From NCBI GenBank assembly GCA_040219025.1, contig JAVJTE010000020.1, positions 558,001-622,000 on the forward strand: 64,000 nt of DNA, in the 5' to 3' direction. The notes under the pieces are model-generated. The model saw nothing but the letters and a program-made list of their open reading frames with translations, searched no databases and was not told where the DNA came from. Of this stretch, positions 42,849 to 51,637 are shown one piece after another (positions within the stretch are counted from its first letter, which is position 1; every line of letters begins with the position of its first letter). A program made the translations under genes and the position numbers. This DNA is from HT1-32 sp040219025. Lineage in GTDB: Bacteria > Pseudomonadota > Alphaproteobacteria > Rhodospirillales > HT1-32.

Positions 42849-44492
42849 ATGTGGATTGAAAACGTACTTGGTGCTGCCGACGCGGTCTTCCAGCTCAAGA
42901 ACATGCTGCTGATGACCATCGGTGTTCTGGCCGGCCTGATTGCCGGGGCGATTCCCGGTTTCACGATTACCATGGCGGTGGTGCTGACCCTGCCATTCAC
43001 TTTTGCCCTTTCCCCGATCGAGGGGCTGTCGACGATGATCGGGGTTTTCGTCGGTGGTCTGTCCGGCGGCCTGATGTCCGGTGTTCTGACCGGTATTCCG
43101 GGTACGCCATCGTCGGTCGCGACCACCTTCGACGGTTTCCCCATGGCCCGCAACGGTCGTCCGGGACTGGCGCTGGGTATCGGTGTCTGGTCGTCTTTTG
43201 CGGGCGGTGTGATTTCGGCCATTATGCTGATGTCGCTGGCACCACAGCTGGCAAAGATCGGCCTTGAATTCGGCCCCAACGACTATGTGTCGCTGGTGCT
43301 GTTCGCGCTGACCATTACCGCCTCGCTGGCCGGTGAGCAGCTGCTGAAAGGCATGATCGCCGGGCTGATGGGTCTGTTGCTGGCGACCATCGGCGAAGAT
43401 TCCGTCAACGGGATCGAGCGGCTGAGCTTCGGTATGGAATTTCTGGAAAGCGGGTTTGCTTTCCTGCCCGTGCTTGTCGGTCTGTTCGCCTTCAGCCAGC
43501 TGATGAGTGACGTTGCCAACCGGGATGAGGCGCGCGGCCGCCTGATGGATGCCGGCGCAAAATCTGTCCGGGTCGAACATCTGGCGGCCATCAGGGAGAT
43601 CATCAGGAACTGGGCGCATCTGGTCCGCTCCTCGCTGATCGGTGCCTTCACCGGCATCCTGCCGGCGGCGGGAGGCTCGATCTCGAATATTCTGGCCTAT
43701 GACCAGGCCAAGAAGGCAGACAAGAATCCGGAGAAGTTCGGCACCGGTGTGCCTGCGGGTATCATTGCTTCGGAAAGTGCCAACAATGCGACGGCCGGCG
43801 GGGCCCTGATCACCATGATGGCGCTGGGTATCCCCGGCGATATCGTCACGGCGGTGATGCTGGGTGCGCTGCTGATCCATGATGTGGTGCCCAGCCCGAG
43901 CTTTATCGGCGATCAGCCGAAACTGGCCTATGGCATTTTCATCGCCTTTTTCTTTGCCAATTTCCTGATGCTGGCGGTGCAGTCTGTTGCCCTGCGGGGC
44001 TTCCTGCTGGTCACCAAGGCCCGGATGTATGCGCTGGCCTCGGTCATTCTCTGCTTCTGTGCCATCGGGGTTTTCGCGCTGCACAACTCGACCTTTGATA
44101 TCTGGACATTGTTCATTTTCGGTATTCTGGGATATGGCATGCGCCTGCTGGGCTTCCCGCTGGCGCCGATGATTCTGGGGGTGGTGCTGGGGCCGATTGC
44201 CGAGGTCTGGCTGAACCGGGCGGTCTCATCGGATTCCGACCCGACGCTCTATTTCACCCGCCCCTGGTCGCTGTTCTTCATCTTGATTGCCTGTTTTTCC
44301 ATCGCCTTCCCCTGGTACCAGAAGGCAAAAAAGGCCGGTAAGGGCTGGGCTGATTACTTCATCCCCGGGCTTTGCGCGGTGCTGTCCATACCGCTGTTCA
44401 TGATGGAGGGAACGGTCCGCCCGATTGTCGCCGGCGCCCTGATTCTCGTCGCCATCTGGATTATCGTGAAGCAGCGCAAAGCGGCTGGCTGA
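42849..44492 (+). CDS. tctA: TctA-family large membrane subunit
   Basis: 547 residues, a little longer than typical TctA (about 500). Multiple membrane helices are obvious, with the family motifs GAIPGFTITMAVVLTLPF near the start, MSGVLTGIPGTPSSVATTFDGFPMARNGRPGLALG, and the second-half repeat GILPAAGGSISNILAYDQAKKADKNPEKFGTGVPAGIIASESANNA. It is the transport channel of the TTT system in the inner membrane. The last ~60 residues add two or three further hydrophobic segments. It ends the tctCBA operon; a palindromic repeat follows. Confidence 0.94.
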   Translation: MWIENVLGAADAVFQLKNMLLMTIGVLAGLIAGAIPGFTITMAVVLTLPFTFALSPIEGLSTMIGVFVGGLSGGLMSGVLTGIPGTPSSVATTFDGFPMARNGRPGLALGIGVWSSFAGGVISAIMLMSLAPQLAKIGLEFGPNDYVSLVLFALTITASLAGEQLLKGMIAGLMGLLLATIGEDSVNGIERLSFGMEFLESGFAFLPVLVGLFAFSQLMSDVANRDEARGRLMDAGAKSVRVEHLAAIREIIRNWAHLVRSSLIGAFTGILPAAGGSISNILAYDQAKKADKNPEKFGTGVPAGIIASESANNATAGGALITMMALGIPGDIVTAVMLGALLIHDVVPSPSFIGDQPKLAYGIFIAFFFANFLMLAVQSVALRGFLLVTKARMYALASVILCFCAIGVFALHNSTFDIWTLFIFGILGYGMRLLGFPLAPMILGVVLGPIAEVWLNRAVSSDSDPTLYFTRPWSLFFILIACFSIAFPWYQKAKKAGKGWADYFIPGLCAVLSIPLFMMEGTVRPIVAGALILVAIWIIVKQRKAAG

Positions 44493-44510
44493 TCGTAGTG
44501 TGAGGTGGTT

Positions 44511-44595
44511 CTTCGAGACGGTACTGACGTCCCTCCTCAGAATGAGGTTCGGGTCAAATTCTCGTCCTGAGGAGCGGCAAAGCCGCGTCTCGAAG
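44511..44595. repeat. Alphaproteobacterial intergenic palindromic (REP-like) element, copy 1
   Basis: Outer inverted repeat CTTCGAGACG (44511-44520) and CGTCTCGAAG (44586-44595), with an inner CCTCCTCA...TGAGGAG pair. About 33 bases at the right end are identical to a second copy at 51546-51628, and the two copies flank the ccm locus. Elements of this type are widespread in intergenic DNA of alphaproteobacteria. Confidence 0.8.
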
Positions 44596-44605
44596 GACAA
44601 GTGCC

Positions 44606-45712
44606 CTACTGCTGGGCCTGCTGCAGTTCCCGGATGCGCTGTTCGGCGGTCTCGGCCTTTTCTGTTTCGCCCAGTACCCGCCAGGCGCGAGCGAGGCGTT
44701 GCCAGCCGGCAAGGTCGTCCGGTTCGTCCCTGAGGCGGGCCTCAAGGCCCTCGACCATGGAGCGGATCATTTCCATTCGCTCGTCCGGGGTCATTTCCTG
44801 CGCCGCTTCCATCTGCTCGCGGGTTGGCCCGCCGCTGGCCGGGGCGGTCATTTCGTCCGGCAGTCTTGCGTCGCTGTTTGCGGCCAGCTGGCGCATCTGG
44901 TCTTCCAGAAACGGCAGCCAGTCAGCGCCCGGCGGGGCCTTGCGGGCGAGGGCGGCCCAGCGTTCCATGCCTTCCGCCACATTGCCCTGCTGTACCGAGG
45001 CGAGGCCGATATAATAGACGGCGGCGGGATGGTCAGGGCTGAGAGCCTGCACCTGCCGGAACAGCTGCAATGCCTCCGGGCTGACCTGCCCGTTATTGAT
45101 CACCATCAGGGTTTCGCCAAAATCGGTCATCAGGCCGATATTGCCGGGTGCCAGCTCGCTGGCACGGCGGAATGCCGGCAGGGATTCGGCATGGCGCTGC
45201 ATGGCCGCGAGTGACCGGGCCAGCAGGGTCCAGCCTTCGGCATTGTCCGGGTCTTCGATCAGCCGCTGTCGCAGTTGCTCCAGAGCGTCGGCAAACTCCA
45301 GTGAGGATCCGGCACCTGCGGCTCTGGCGGCGGCTTCGCGTCGCTCCGTCAGTGGCTGGGCCGGCAGACCGGGGTTCCCCAGCGGCAGGTAGACGACGGT
45401 CGCCCCGATCGGCAGAATCAGGGCGATCAGGATCGCACCGACAATGGCCGGCCGCCGCGCGGTGGTAGCGGCATTGTCACGTTCCGCGTCCGCGGTCAGA
45501 ATTCGCCGCTTGATTTCCGTGCGGGCGGCCTCGGCCTGCTCTGCATCGATGACACCCCGCGCCATATCCCGGTCGACCTCGTCCAGCTGGTCCCGATAGA
45601 TCGCCAGATCATATTCGGCCCGGTCTATGCTGCGCCGGGTCGGTCGCAGCAGCGGCCAGAGGATGATGGCGATGACAGCCAGGGTCATCAGGGCGGCATA
45701 TACCCACAACAT
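44606..45712 (-). CDS. ccmI: Cytochrome c biogenesis protein CcmI
   Basis: 368 residues. An N-terminal membrane segment (YAALMTLAVIAIILWPLL) precedes a short loop RAEYDLAIYRDQLDEVDRDMARGVIDAEQAEAARTEIKRRIL, the CcmI signature, then a second membrane segment and a long periplasmic TPR domain (AEGWTLLARSLAAMQRHAESLPAFRRASELAPGN). CcmI binds apocytochrome c C-terminal helices for heme attachment. It is the last gene of the leftward ccm run and starts four bases from the ccmH stop. Confidence 0.95.
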   Translation of the reverse strand: MLWVYAALMTLAVIAIILWPLLRPTRRSIDRAEYDLAIYRDQLDEVDRDMARGVIDAEQAEAARTEIKRRILTADAERDNAATTARRPAIVGAILIALILPIGATVVYLPLGNPGLPAQPLTERREAAARAAGAGSSLEFADALEQLRQRLIEDPDNAEGWTLLARSLAAMQRHAESLPAFRRASELAPGNIGLMTDFGETLMVINNGQVSPEALQLFRQVQALSPDHPAAVYYIGLASVQQGNVAEGMERWAALARKAPPGADWLPFLEDQMRQLAANSDARLPDEMTAPASGGPTREQMEAAQEMTPDERMEMIRSMVEGLEARLRDEPDDLAGWQRLARAWRVLGETEKAETAEQRIRELQQAQQ

Positions 45713-45715
45713 GGT

Positions 45716-46189
45716 CTAGTCCCGTTCCTGTCTGTCGGGGTCAAGCGCCCGGAGGACGCGGGCTTCCTCGTCTGCGGTCAGCGCGGGCGGGGCGGATGAC
45801 AGGGGTGTCTTGCGCCGGACGCGGACCAGCAGAATGCCCCCGGCGATCAGGAAAATCACGGCAGGACCGGCCCACAGCGCCAGCGTATTGGCCTGCACAG
45901 GTGGCTTCAGCAGCACATAATCACCATAGCGGTCGACGATGAACTCAAGTGCCTGATCATTGCTGTCCCCGGCGACAAGGCGTTCGCGCACCAGCACCCG
46001 CAGGTCGCGGGCCAGATCAGCGTTCGAATCATCAATGGACTGGTTCTGACAAACCAGACAACGAAGCTCTTTCGAGACCTCCCGCGCACGGGCTTCCAGC
46101 GCGGGGTCATCCAGCACCTCGTCCGGCATCACCGCAAGGGCGGGTGAGGCCAGCAGCAGGGCAAGTGCGATCAGCAGCCGGCGGGTCAT
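45716..46189 (-). CDS. ccmH: Cytochrome c maturation thiol reductase subunit CcmH
   Basis: 157 residues with a signal peptide and one C-terminal membrane helix (ALWAGPAVIFLIAGGILLV). The redox motif is LRCLVCQNQSIDDSNADLARDLR with the two catalytic cysteines. It keeps apocytochrome cysteines reduced in the periplasm. Overlaps ccmG by four bases. Confidence 0.96.
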   Translation of the reverse strand: MTRRLLIALALLLASPALAVMPDEVLDDPALEARAREVSKELRCLVCQNQSIDDSNADLARDLRVLVRERLVAGDSNDQALEFIVDRYGDYVLLKPPVQANTLALWAGPAVIFLIAGGILLVRVRRKTPLSSAPPALTADEEARVLRALDPDRQERD

Positions 46190-46719
46190 TTCTGCAATGC
46201 CTCGATAGCCGGCAGGATGGATTTCCGGACATGTTCTTCCGTCAGCGGCCCGACATGTTTGAACCGGACGACACCGTTGCGGTCGATCACAAAAGTCTCC
46301 GGCACGCCATAGACCCCGAAATCAATGCCGACCCGGCCTGTCTGGTCAGCCCCGATGCGGTCATATGGATCGCCGAGTTCGGCCAGCCAGCGACGGGCAT
46401 CCTCCGGTTTGTCCTTATAGTTCAGGCCCGCGACCTGAATATCGTCGCGTTCGGCCAGCGCCATCACCAGCGGATGTTCGGCCCGGCAAGGCAGGCACCA
46501 TGAGGCAAAGACATTGACGACAGTCACCTGTCCCCGGAAATCGGCGGAAGCCAGACCCGGCCTGTCATGTCCCTCGATCGGATCAAGGGCAAATTCAGGG
46601 GCTGCCCGGTCGATCAGGGCTGAAGGCACGACCGACGCATCCTTGCCCAGTTGCAGATAGAACGCCGCGCCAAGGCCAGCCATGATCAGGGCCGGAATGA
46701 AATAAAGCAGCTTCCGCAT
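46186..46719 (-). CDS. ccmG: Thioredoxin-like CcmG/DsbE
   Basis: 177 residues from the ATG at 46719, whose A is the last base of the ccmF stop (TAATG). It has one N-terminal membrane anchor (LLYFIPALIMAGLGAAFYLQL) and the thioredoxin motif FASWCLPCRAEHP with Cys-Pro pair, followed by GVYGVPETFVIDRNG. It passes reducing power to CcmH/apocytochrome c in the periplasm. Confidence 0.95.
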   Translation of the reverse strand: MRKLLYFIPALIMAGLGAAFYLQLGKDASVVPSALIDRAAPEFALDPIEGHDRPGLASADFRGQVTVVNVFASWCLPCRAEHPLVMALAERDDIQVAGLNYKDKPEDARRWLAELGDPYDRIGADQTGRVGIDFGVYGVPETFVIDRNGVVRFKHVGPLTEEHVRKSILPAIEALQK

Positions 46720-48707
46720 TATTCTGCCGGGGCCGGGGCTGGTGACGGGGTGGCGCGCTTGCGCTGCGGGGCGCCGATCCGCAGACGACGGTCCGACAGC
46801 GAGACCAGACCACCGGCAACCATGATCAGGCAGCCAGCCCAGATCCAGGGCACCAGCGGGTTGAAATAGATCCGTGTCACCCATGTCCCCTGTGGCGTTT
46901 CGTCGCCGATAACCGCATAGAGGTCGCCGAGGAATGTGCTGCGGATGGCGGCTTCTGTCGTCTCGTTGCGCTCTACCGGGAAGAAACGTTTCTCCGGTTC
47001 CAGCACATCATAGACCTTGCCGTCATGGCGGACCGTAAAGGCCGCCCGGCGATACTGGTAGTTCGGTCCCTGTCCTTCGGTTACCGCGTCGAGGGTGAAG
47101 CTGTAGCCGGCGACATCGATGGCCTCGCCAATCGCCATCGCCTGAATTTTCTCCACCGTCCAGGCCGAGGATCCGGTGACACCGGCAACCAGAATGGCCA
47201 CCCCGGCATGGCCCAGCAACAGGCCCCAGGCTGAACGCGGCAGGCCGGCTGCACGGCGGAGGCTGTTACTGAGAGGTACGCGGAACAGCCGGGTGCGTTC
47301 GGCGAACTCGATCAGCGTTCCGACAAACAGCCAGGCGGCCAGCCCGATACCCAGCAGCGCCAGCGGCGGGCCGTCGGATTGCGCCCACCAGGTGACGGCA
47401 ATGGCAATGCCCACGGCAATGCCGGCGACTTTCAGCCGCGACAGAACCCCGGCCAGATCGCCCCGTTTCCAGCCCATCAGCGGCCCGGCCGCCATGGCGA
47501 TGATCAGCGGAATCATCAGCGGGACAAAGGTTGCGTTGAAAAACGGCGGGCCGACGGAAACCTTGTCACCGCTGACCACTTCCAGAAACAGCGGATAGAG
47601 TGTGCCCAGCAGCACTGTCGCCAGGGCGGTCGACAGCAGCAGATTGTTCAGCACCAGCGCACCCTCACGGCTGACCGGGGCAAACAGGCCGCCGCTTTTC
47701 ATGGCGGGCGCACGGATGGCAAACAGGGTCAGCGACCCGCCGATGACGGCGAGCAGGAACAGCAGAATATACAGCCCCCGTGCCGGATCGGTGGCAAAGG
47801 CATGCACCGAGGTCAGCACCCCTGAGCGGACGAGGAAGGTGCCCAGCAGGCTGAAGGAAAAGGCGATGATCGCCAGCAGCACGGTCCAGGTTTTCAGCGC
47901 GTCACGTTTCTCCACCACAATGGCGGAATGCAGCAGCGCGGTTGCGGCAAGCCAGGGCATGAAGGAGGCGTTCTCCACCGGATCCCAGAACCACCAGCCA
48001 CCCCAGCCGAGTTCGTAATAGGCCCACCAGCTGCCCAGCGCGATGCCCAGTGTCAGCGATGACCATGCGGCCAGTGTCCAGGGCCGCACCCAGCGCGCCC
48101 AGGCTGCATCCACCTTGCCCTCGATCAGGGCGGCAATGGCGAAACAGAAGGTCACGGACAGCCCGACATAGCCGAGATAGAGCATCGGCGGATGGAAGGC
48201 GAGACCCGGGTCCTGCAGCAGCGGGTTCAGCCCCTGACCATCCAGCGGTGCCGGGTCAAGCCGGTCGAAGGGGTTGGATGTCAGCAGGATGAACAGCAGA
48301 AACCCGAAGGCAATCCCCCCCTGCACGCCCAGCACCCGCGCCCGCAGGCCGGGCGGCAGATTGTCGCCCAGCACGGCGACGGCCGCCCCGAACAGGGACA
48401 GCATCAGCACCCAGAGCAGCATCGAGCCTTCATGATTGCCCCAGACACCGGAAACCTTGTAGAGCATCGGCTTCAGGCTGTGCGAATTTGCAGCGACATT
48501 GGAGACCGAGAAATCGGAGACCACGAAGGCCCAGGTCAGCGCGGCAAAGGCGATCGACGACAGGCCGAACAGGGCGATGGCGGCCGGGCGGGCGGCGACC
48601 ATCCAGGCGGCATTGCCCATCTGGGCACCAGCCAGTCCGGCCCCGGTCATGACGAAGGAGACGATCAGCGCCAGCGCCAGCGCAAAGTTACCAAGTTCAG
48701 GGATCAT
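46719..48707 (-). CDS. ccmF: Heme lyase subunit CcmF
   Basis: 662 residues from the ATG at 48707, overlapping the ccmE stop by four bases. Roughly fifteen membrane helices. The WWD domain is clear: WAYYELGWGGWWFWDPVENASFMPWL, with the heme-contacting histidines around GNHEGSMLLWV and LLHSAIVVEKRDALKTW. It joins heme from CcmE to apocytochrome c. Confidence 0.97.
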   Translation of the reverse strand: MIPELGNFALALALIVSFVMTGAGLAGAQMGNAAWMVAARPAAIALFGLSSIAFAALTWAFVVSDFSVSNVAANSHSLKPMLYKVSGVWGNHEGSMLLWVLMLSLFGAAVAVLGDNLPPGLRARVLGVQGGIAFGFLLFILLTSNPFDRLDPAPLDGQGLNPLLQDPGLAFHPPMLYLGYVGLSVTFCFAIAALIEGKVDAAWARWVRPWTLAAWSSLTLGIALGSWWAYYELGWGGWWFWDPVENASFMPWLAATALLHSAIVVEKRDALKTWTVLLAIIAFSFSLLGTFLVRSGVLTSVHAFATDPARGLYILLFLLAVIGGSLTLFAIRAPAMKSGGLFAPVSREGALVLNNLLLSTALATVLLGTLYPLFLEVVSGDKVSVGPPFFNATFVPLMIPLIIAMAAGPLMGWKRGDLAGVLSRLKVAGIAVGIAIAVTWWAQSDGPPLALLGIGLAAWLFVGTLIEFAERTRLFRVPLSNSLRRAAGLPRSAWGLLLGHAGVAILVAGVTGSSAWTVEKIQAMAIGEAIDVAGYSFTLDAVTEGQGPNYQYRRAAFTVRHDGKVYDVLEPEKRFFPVERNETTEAAIRSTFLGDLYAVIGDETPQGTWVTRIYFNPLVPWIWAGCLIMVAGGLVSLSDRRLRIGAPQRKRATPSPAPAPAE

Positions 48708-49153
48708 TTCGGCGCTTCCTCTGCATGTTGCCACTGGCCGGAGGCTTTCAGCGCATCGGCAACTTCTTTCGGCATGTAATTCTCGTCATGCTTGGCCAGC
48801 ACTTCGGTCGCCATGAAGCGGCCATCGGGCCCGAGACTGCCTTCGACGACCACACCCTGACCCTCCCGGAACAGATCGGGCAGAATGCCGGTGTAGGAAA
48901 CGGGCACGGTATTGTTGAGATCTGTCACCGTAAAGGAGACGGTGGCATTATTCTTCACAACGGTCCCGTCGGCGACCAGCCCGCCGATCCGCATCATGCG
49001 TCCGGGGCCGATATCCTGTCGCTCCGCCAGCTCGGTCGGGCTGTAGAAAAACACGATATTGTCTTCAAAGGCGGTCAGAACGAGGGCTGTTGCCGCCCCG
49101 AGGCAGAGCAGGGCCAGGCCGATAATATAGAGGCGGCGGCGTTTCGGTTTCAC
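48704..49153 (-). CDS. ccmE: Heme chaperone CcmE
   Basis: 149 residues. N-terminal membrane anchor (LYIIGLALLCLGAATALVLTAF) and a beta-barrel domain ending in the heme-linking motif VLAKHDENYMP, where the His forms the covalent heme bond. It carries heme in the periplasm to CcmF. The start overlaps ccmD by four bases. Confidence 0.96.
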   Translation of the reverse strand: MKPKRRRLYIIGLALLCLGAATALVLTAFEDNIVFFYSPTELAERQDIGPGRMMRIGGLVADGTVVKNNATVSFTVTDLNNTVPVSYTGILPDLFREGQGVVVEGSLGPDGRFMATEVLAKHDENYMPKEVADALKASGQWQHAEEAPK

Positions 49154-49332
49154 GCGCCACCCCGGTTCCGACGCCGGCGGGGAGAATCATCCTGCAGCGA
49201 TTTCAGCTCGGCTTCCTGCCGGCGCATGCCGCTCCAGGAGGCGACGCAAAGGCCACCGAGGATAATCAGTGTGACCAGATAGCTCGGCCAGACATATGCG
49301 CCATAGCCGCCCATATCGAGAAATTCACTCAT
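49150..49332 (-). CDS. ccmD: Heme exporter subunit CcmD
   Basis: 60 residues from the ATG at 49332, the start that aligns with MSEFLDMGGYGAYVWPSYLVTLIIL, the usual CcmD beginning. One membrane helix and a basic tail (PRRRRNRGG). It helps release holo-CcmE from CcmABC. Overlaps the end of ccmC by a few bases. Confidence 0.92.
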   Translation of the reverse strand: MSEFLDMGGYGAYVWPSYLVTLIILGGLCVASWSGMRRQEAELKSLQDDSPRRRRNRGGA

Positions 49333-49333
49333 C

Positions 49334-50089
49334 TCACCCTCCCTGTTCCGCGGCAACGATGCCTGGCTCGCCCTCGGCGGCCCGGTTCATCCGCATCACA
49401 CGGATCTTCCGTTCTGCAATTTCACCCCGCATACGTAGGATCAAAATCGTCAAATATAAGGCAAGAAACCCGGCCGCCATCAGCAGCAGCGGTGTCAGCA
49501 TGGAAGGATGGATTGCCGGGCCGTCCAGCCGGACCACGCTGGCCGGCTGATGCAGGGTGTTCCACCAGTCGACAGAAAACTTGATGACCGGCACATTGAC
49601 CAGCCCGACCAGCGCCAGAACCGCCGCTGACTTTGCCCCGCGTTCCATGTCATCAAAGGCATTCGACAGGGCGATATGACCGAGAAACAGGAACAGCAGC
49701 AGCAACATCGAGGTCAGCCGCGCATCCCAGACCCACCAGGTCCCCCACATCGGCTTGCCCCACAGTGACCCGGTCAGCAGGCAGATCAGTGTGAAGGCCG
49801 CCCCGATGGGCGCCGAGGCCCGCGCCGCAATATCCGCCAGCGGATGTTTCCAGATCAGGGCAACCGCACTGGCAATGGCCATTCCGGTATAAACCCCGAG
49901 CCCCATCCAGGCCGACGGCACATGCACAAACATGATCCGCACCGTCTCCCCCTGCTGGTAATCGGCGGGCGAGACAAACAGCGCGAAATACAGCCCGGTT
50001 GCGATCAGCAGCCCTGTCGAGAGAACACACCACGGCAGCAACGCATTGGCGATGCGCAGAAATCGGGCGGGGTTGGCAAAGCGATGCAT
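49334..50089 (-). CDS. ccmC: Heme-handling membrane protein CcmC
   Basis: 251 residues, six helices. It has the WWD signature WGKPMWGTWWVWDARLTSMLLLLFLFLG with flanking heme-ligand histidines. It loads heme onto CcmE. About 110 bases separate it from ccmB upstream, the only sizeable gap in the locus. Confidence 0.97.
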   Translation of the reverse strand: MHRFANPARFLRIANALLPWCVLSTGLLIATGLYFALFVSPADYQQGETVRIMFVHVPSAWMGLGVYTGMAIASAVALIWKHPLADIAARASAPIGAAFTLICLLTGSLWGKPMWGTWWVWDARLTSMLLLLFLFLGHIALSNAFDDMERGAKSAAVLALVGLVNVPVIKFSVDWWNTLHQPASVVRLDGPAIHPSMLTPLLLMAAGFLALYLTILILRMRGEIAERKIRVMRMNRAAEGEPGIVAAEQGG

Positions 50090-50199
50090 GGCAATCCGGG
50101 GGTCAGGTCATCGTTATCCGGTATCTAGCCCAGATATAGTGGCTTATCCAGAAAGGTCATTGATCTAGGGCAAGGCAAAGGTTGATTCGTGACGTTTTT

Positions 50200-50865
50200 T
50201 CACCCCAGCGCCTGCCGTACTCCTGCTGTTGCGGCCAGCGGGCAGAGTGGCAGGGCGGTGAGCAGCATGGCGCCGAGGATGGCGAGATGCGGGTAGATGT
50301 CGAGGCCGAGGCGGGCGGCGTCGAGGGCGCCGGCGGCGAAGATCAGGGTTGGTATGTAGAGCGGCAGGATCAGCAGTGACAGCAGCACCCCGCCACGCCG
50401 GGCACCAAGCGTCAGCGCCGCACCGATAGCACCGATCAGGCTGAGCAGCGGGGTGGCCAGCAGCATGGTCAGCAGCAGAGCGGGCAGCAGCTCCGGGGCC
50501 AGGTTGAAAAACAGGCTGAGCAGTGGTGCTGCCAGCATCAGCGGCAGGCCGGTGGTCAGCCAGTGGGCGATGATCTTGGCAGTGACCACCAGACCGAGCG
50601 GCACCGGGCCGGTGGCCAGCAGCTCAAGCGAGCCGTCTTCGTAATCCGTCTGAAACAGCCGGTCGAGCGACAGCAGGGCGGCCAGCAGGGCAACCGCCAG
50701 AATGACACCCGGGCCGATCCGGGCCAGCAGATTGGGTTCCGAGCCGACCCCGAACGGGAACAGCAGGGCAGCAATCACAAAGAAGGCGATGACCAGCAGG
50801 CTGTCCGATCGCTCGCGGAACGCCAGCGCCAGATCACGGCGGATCAGGGCAGGCAGCCGGTTCAT
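50200..50865 (-). CDS. ccmB: Heme exporter permease CcmB
   Basis: 221 residues, six helices. The start ALIRRDLALAFRERSDSLLVIAFFVIAALLFPFGVG and the EDGSLELLATGPVPLGLVVTAKIIAHWLTTGLPLML stretch match CcmB. It forms with CcmA the ABC complex that drives holo-CcmE release. Its ATG overlaps ccmA by four bases. Confidence 0.95.
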   Translation of the reverse strand: MNRLPALIRRDLALAFRERSDSLLVIAFFVIAALLFPFGVGSEPNLLARIGPGVILAVALLAALLSLDRLFQTDYEDGSLELLATGPVPLGLVVTAKIIAHWLTTGLPLMLAAPLLSLFFNLAPELLPALLLTMLLATPLLSLIGAIGAALTLGARRGGVLLSLLILPLYIPTLIFAAGALDAARLGLDIYPHLAILGAMLLTALPLCPLAATAGVRQALG

Positions 50866-51488
50866 CCCGCACGCTCCGGTCGCCGGGTCTGGCCGAGGGT
50901 GAGGCGGGCGGCCTGTTCCAGCTCCAGCGGAATATGGCTGGAGGCGACGATCATGCCGCCGGCGGCACGATGGGCGGCCATCACGGTCTCCAGCCTGCTG
51001 GTCGCGTGGCGGTCTAGGGCCGTCGACGGCTCGTCGAGAAGCCAGACCCGGGCCCGGCTGACCAGCAGGCGGGCAAGGTTGGTGCGGCGGCGCTGACCGG
51101 CAGACAGAAACCGGCCCGGCGTATCCGCCAGATCCTCAAGGCCGAAAGCAGCCAGCGCCTCATCCAGCCGGTCCGACCCGGCGAGGCTGGCCCAGAAGCC
51201 GAGATTCTCCCGAACGGTCATCACCGGCTTGACCGGATCATGATGGCCGACGAAGGCCAGCGACGCCCGCCAGTTGTCCGGATCATCGGTGACCGGGTTG
51301 CCGTCCAGCCGCAAGTTCCCTTCCGCCGGTGTCAGCAGCCCGGCCATCATGCGGAGCAGGCTGGATTTTCCGCTGCCATTGGCCCCGGTCAGCAGCAGCG
51401 CGTCACCGGTCCCGACTGCAAAGTCGAGGCCGGTAAAGACCAGACGTCCGCCACGCTGGCAGGTGAGGGCATGACCGGAAAAGCTCAT
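50862..51488 (-). CDS. ccmA: Heme exporter ATPase CcmA
   Basis: 208 residues, a compact ABC ATPase with Walker A LTGANGSGKSSLLRMMAGL, signature FLSAGQRRRTNLARLL and Walker B VWLLDEPSTALD. First gene of the leftward ccm run. Its upstream region carries the second copy of the palindromic repeat, so the promoter lies within about 50 bases or in the repeat. Confidence 0.96.
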   Translation of the reverse strand: MSFSGHALTCQRGGRLVFTGLDFAVGTGDALLLTGANGSGKSSLLRMMAGLLTPAEGNLRLDGNPVTDDPDNWRASLAFVGHHDPVKPVMTVRENLGFWASLAGSDRLDEALAAFGLEDLADTPGRFLSAGQRRRTNLARLLVSRARVWLLDEPSTALDRHATSRLETVMAAHRAAGGMIVASSHIPLELEQAARLTLGQTRRPERAG

Positions 51489-51545
51489 GGGTGTGAGTAT
51501 CGCATGGATGGTGGCCGCTGGTCTGCGCGAATTTGAGTTATGGTG

Positions 51546-51628
51546 CTTCGAGACGGCGCGAAGCGCCTCCTCACGATGAGGTCGCAGTCTTTCCTCATCC
51601 CGAGGAGCGGCAAAGCCGCGTCTCGAAG
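51546..51628. repeat. Alphaproteobacterial intergenic palindromic (REP-like) element, copy 2
   Basis: Same CTTCGAGACG...CGTCTCGAAG outer inverted repeat as copy 1 (51546-51555 and 51619-51628). The right third, including GAGGAGCGGCAAAGCCGCG, is identical to copy 1, while the centre differs. It lies between ccmA and the SDR gene. Confidence 0.8.
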
Positions 51629-51637
51629 GACAAGAAG

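Noticed and set aside
42537..44084. Minus-strand frame of 515 codons
   Set aside because: Antisense to tctA and tctB; the protein has low-complexity Gln/His/Arg composition and no motif.
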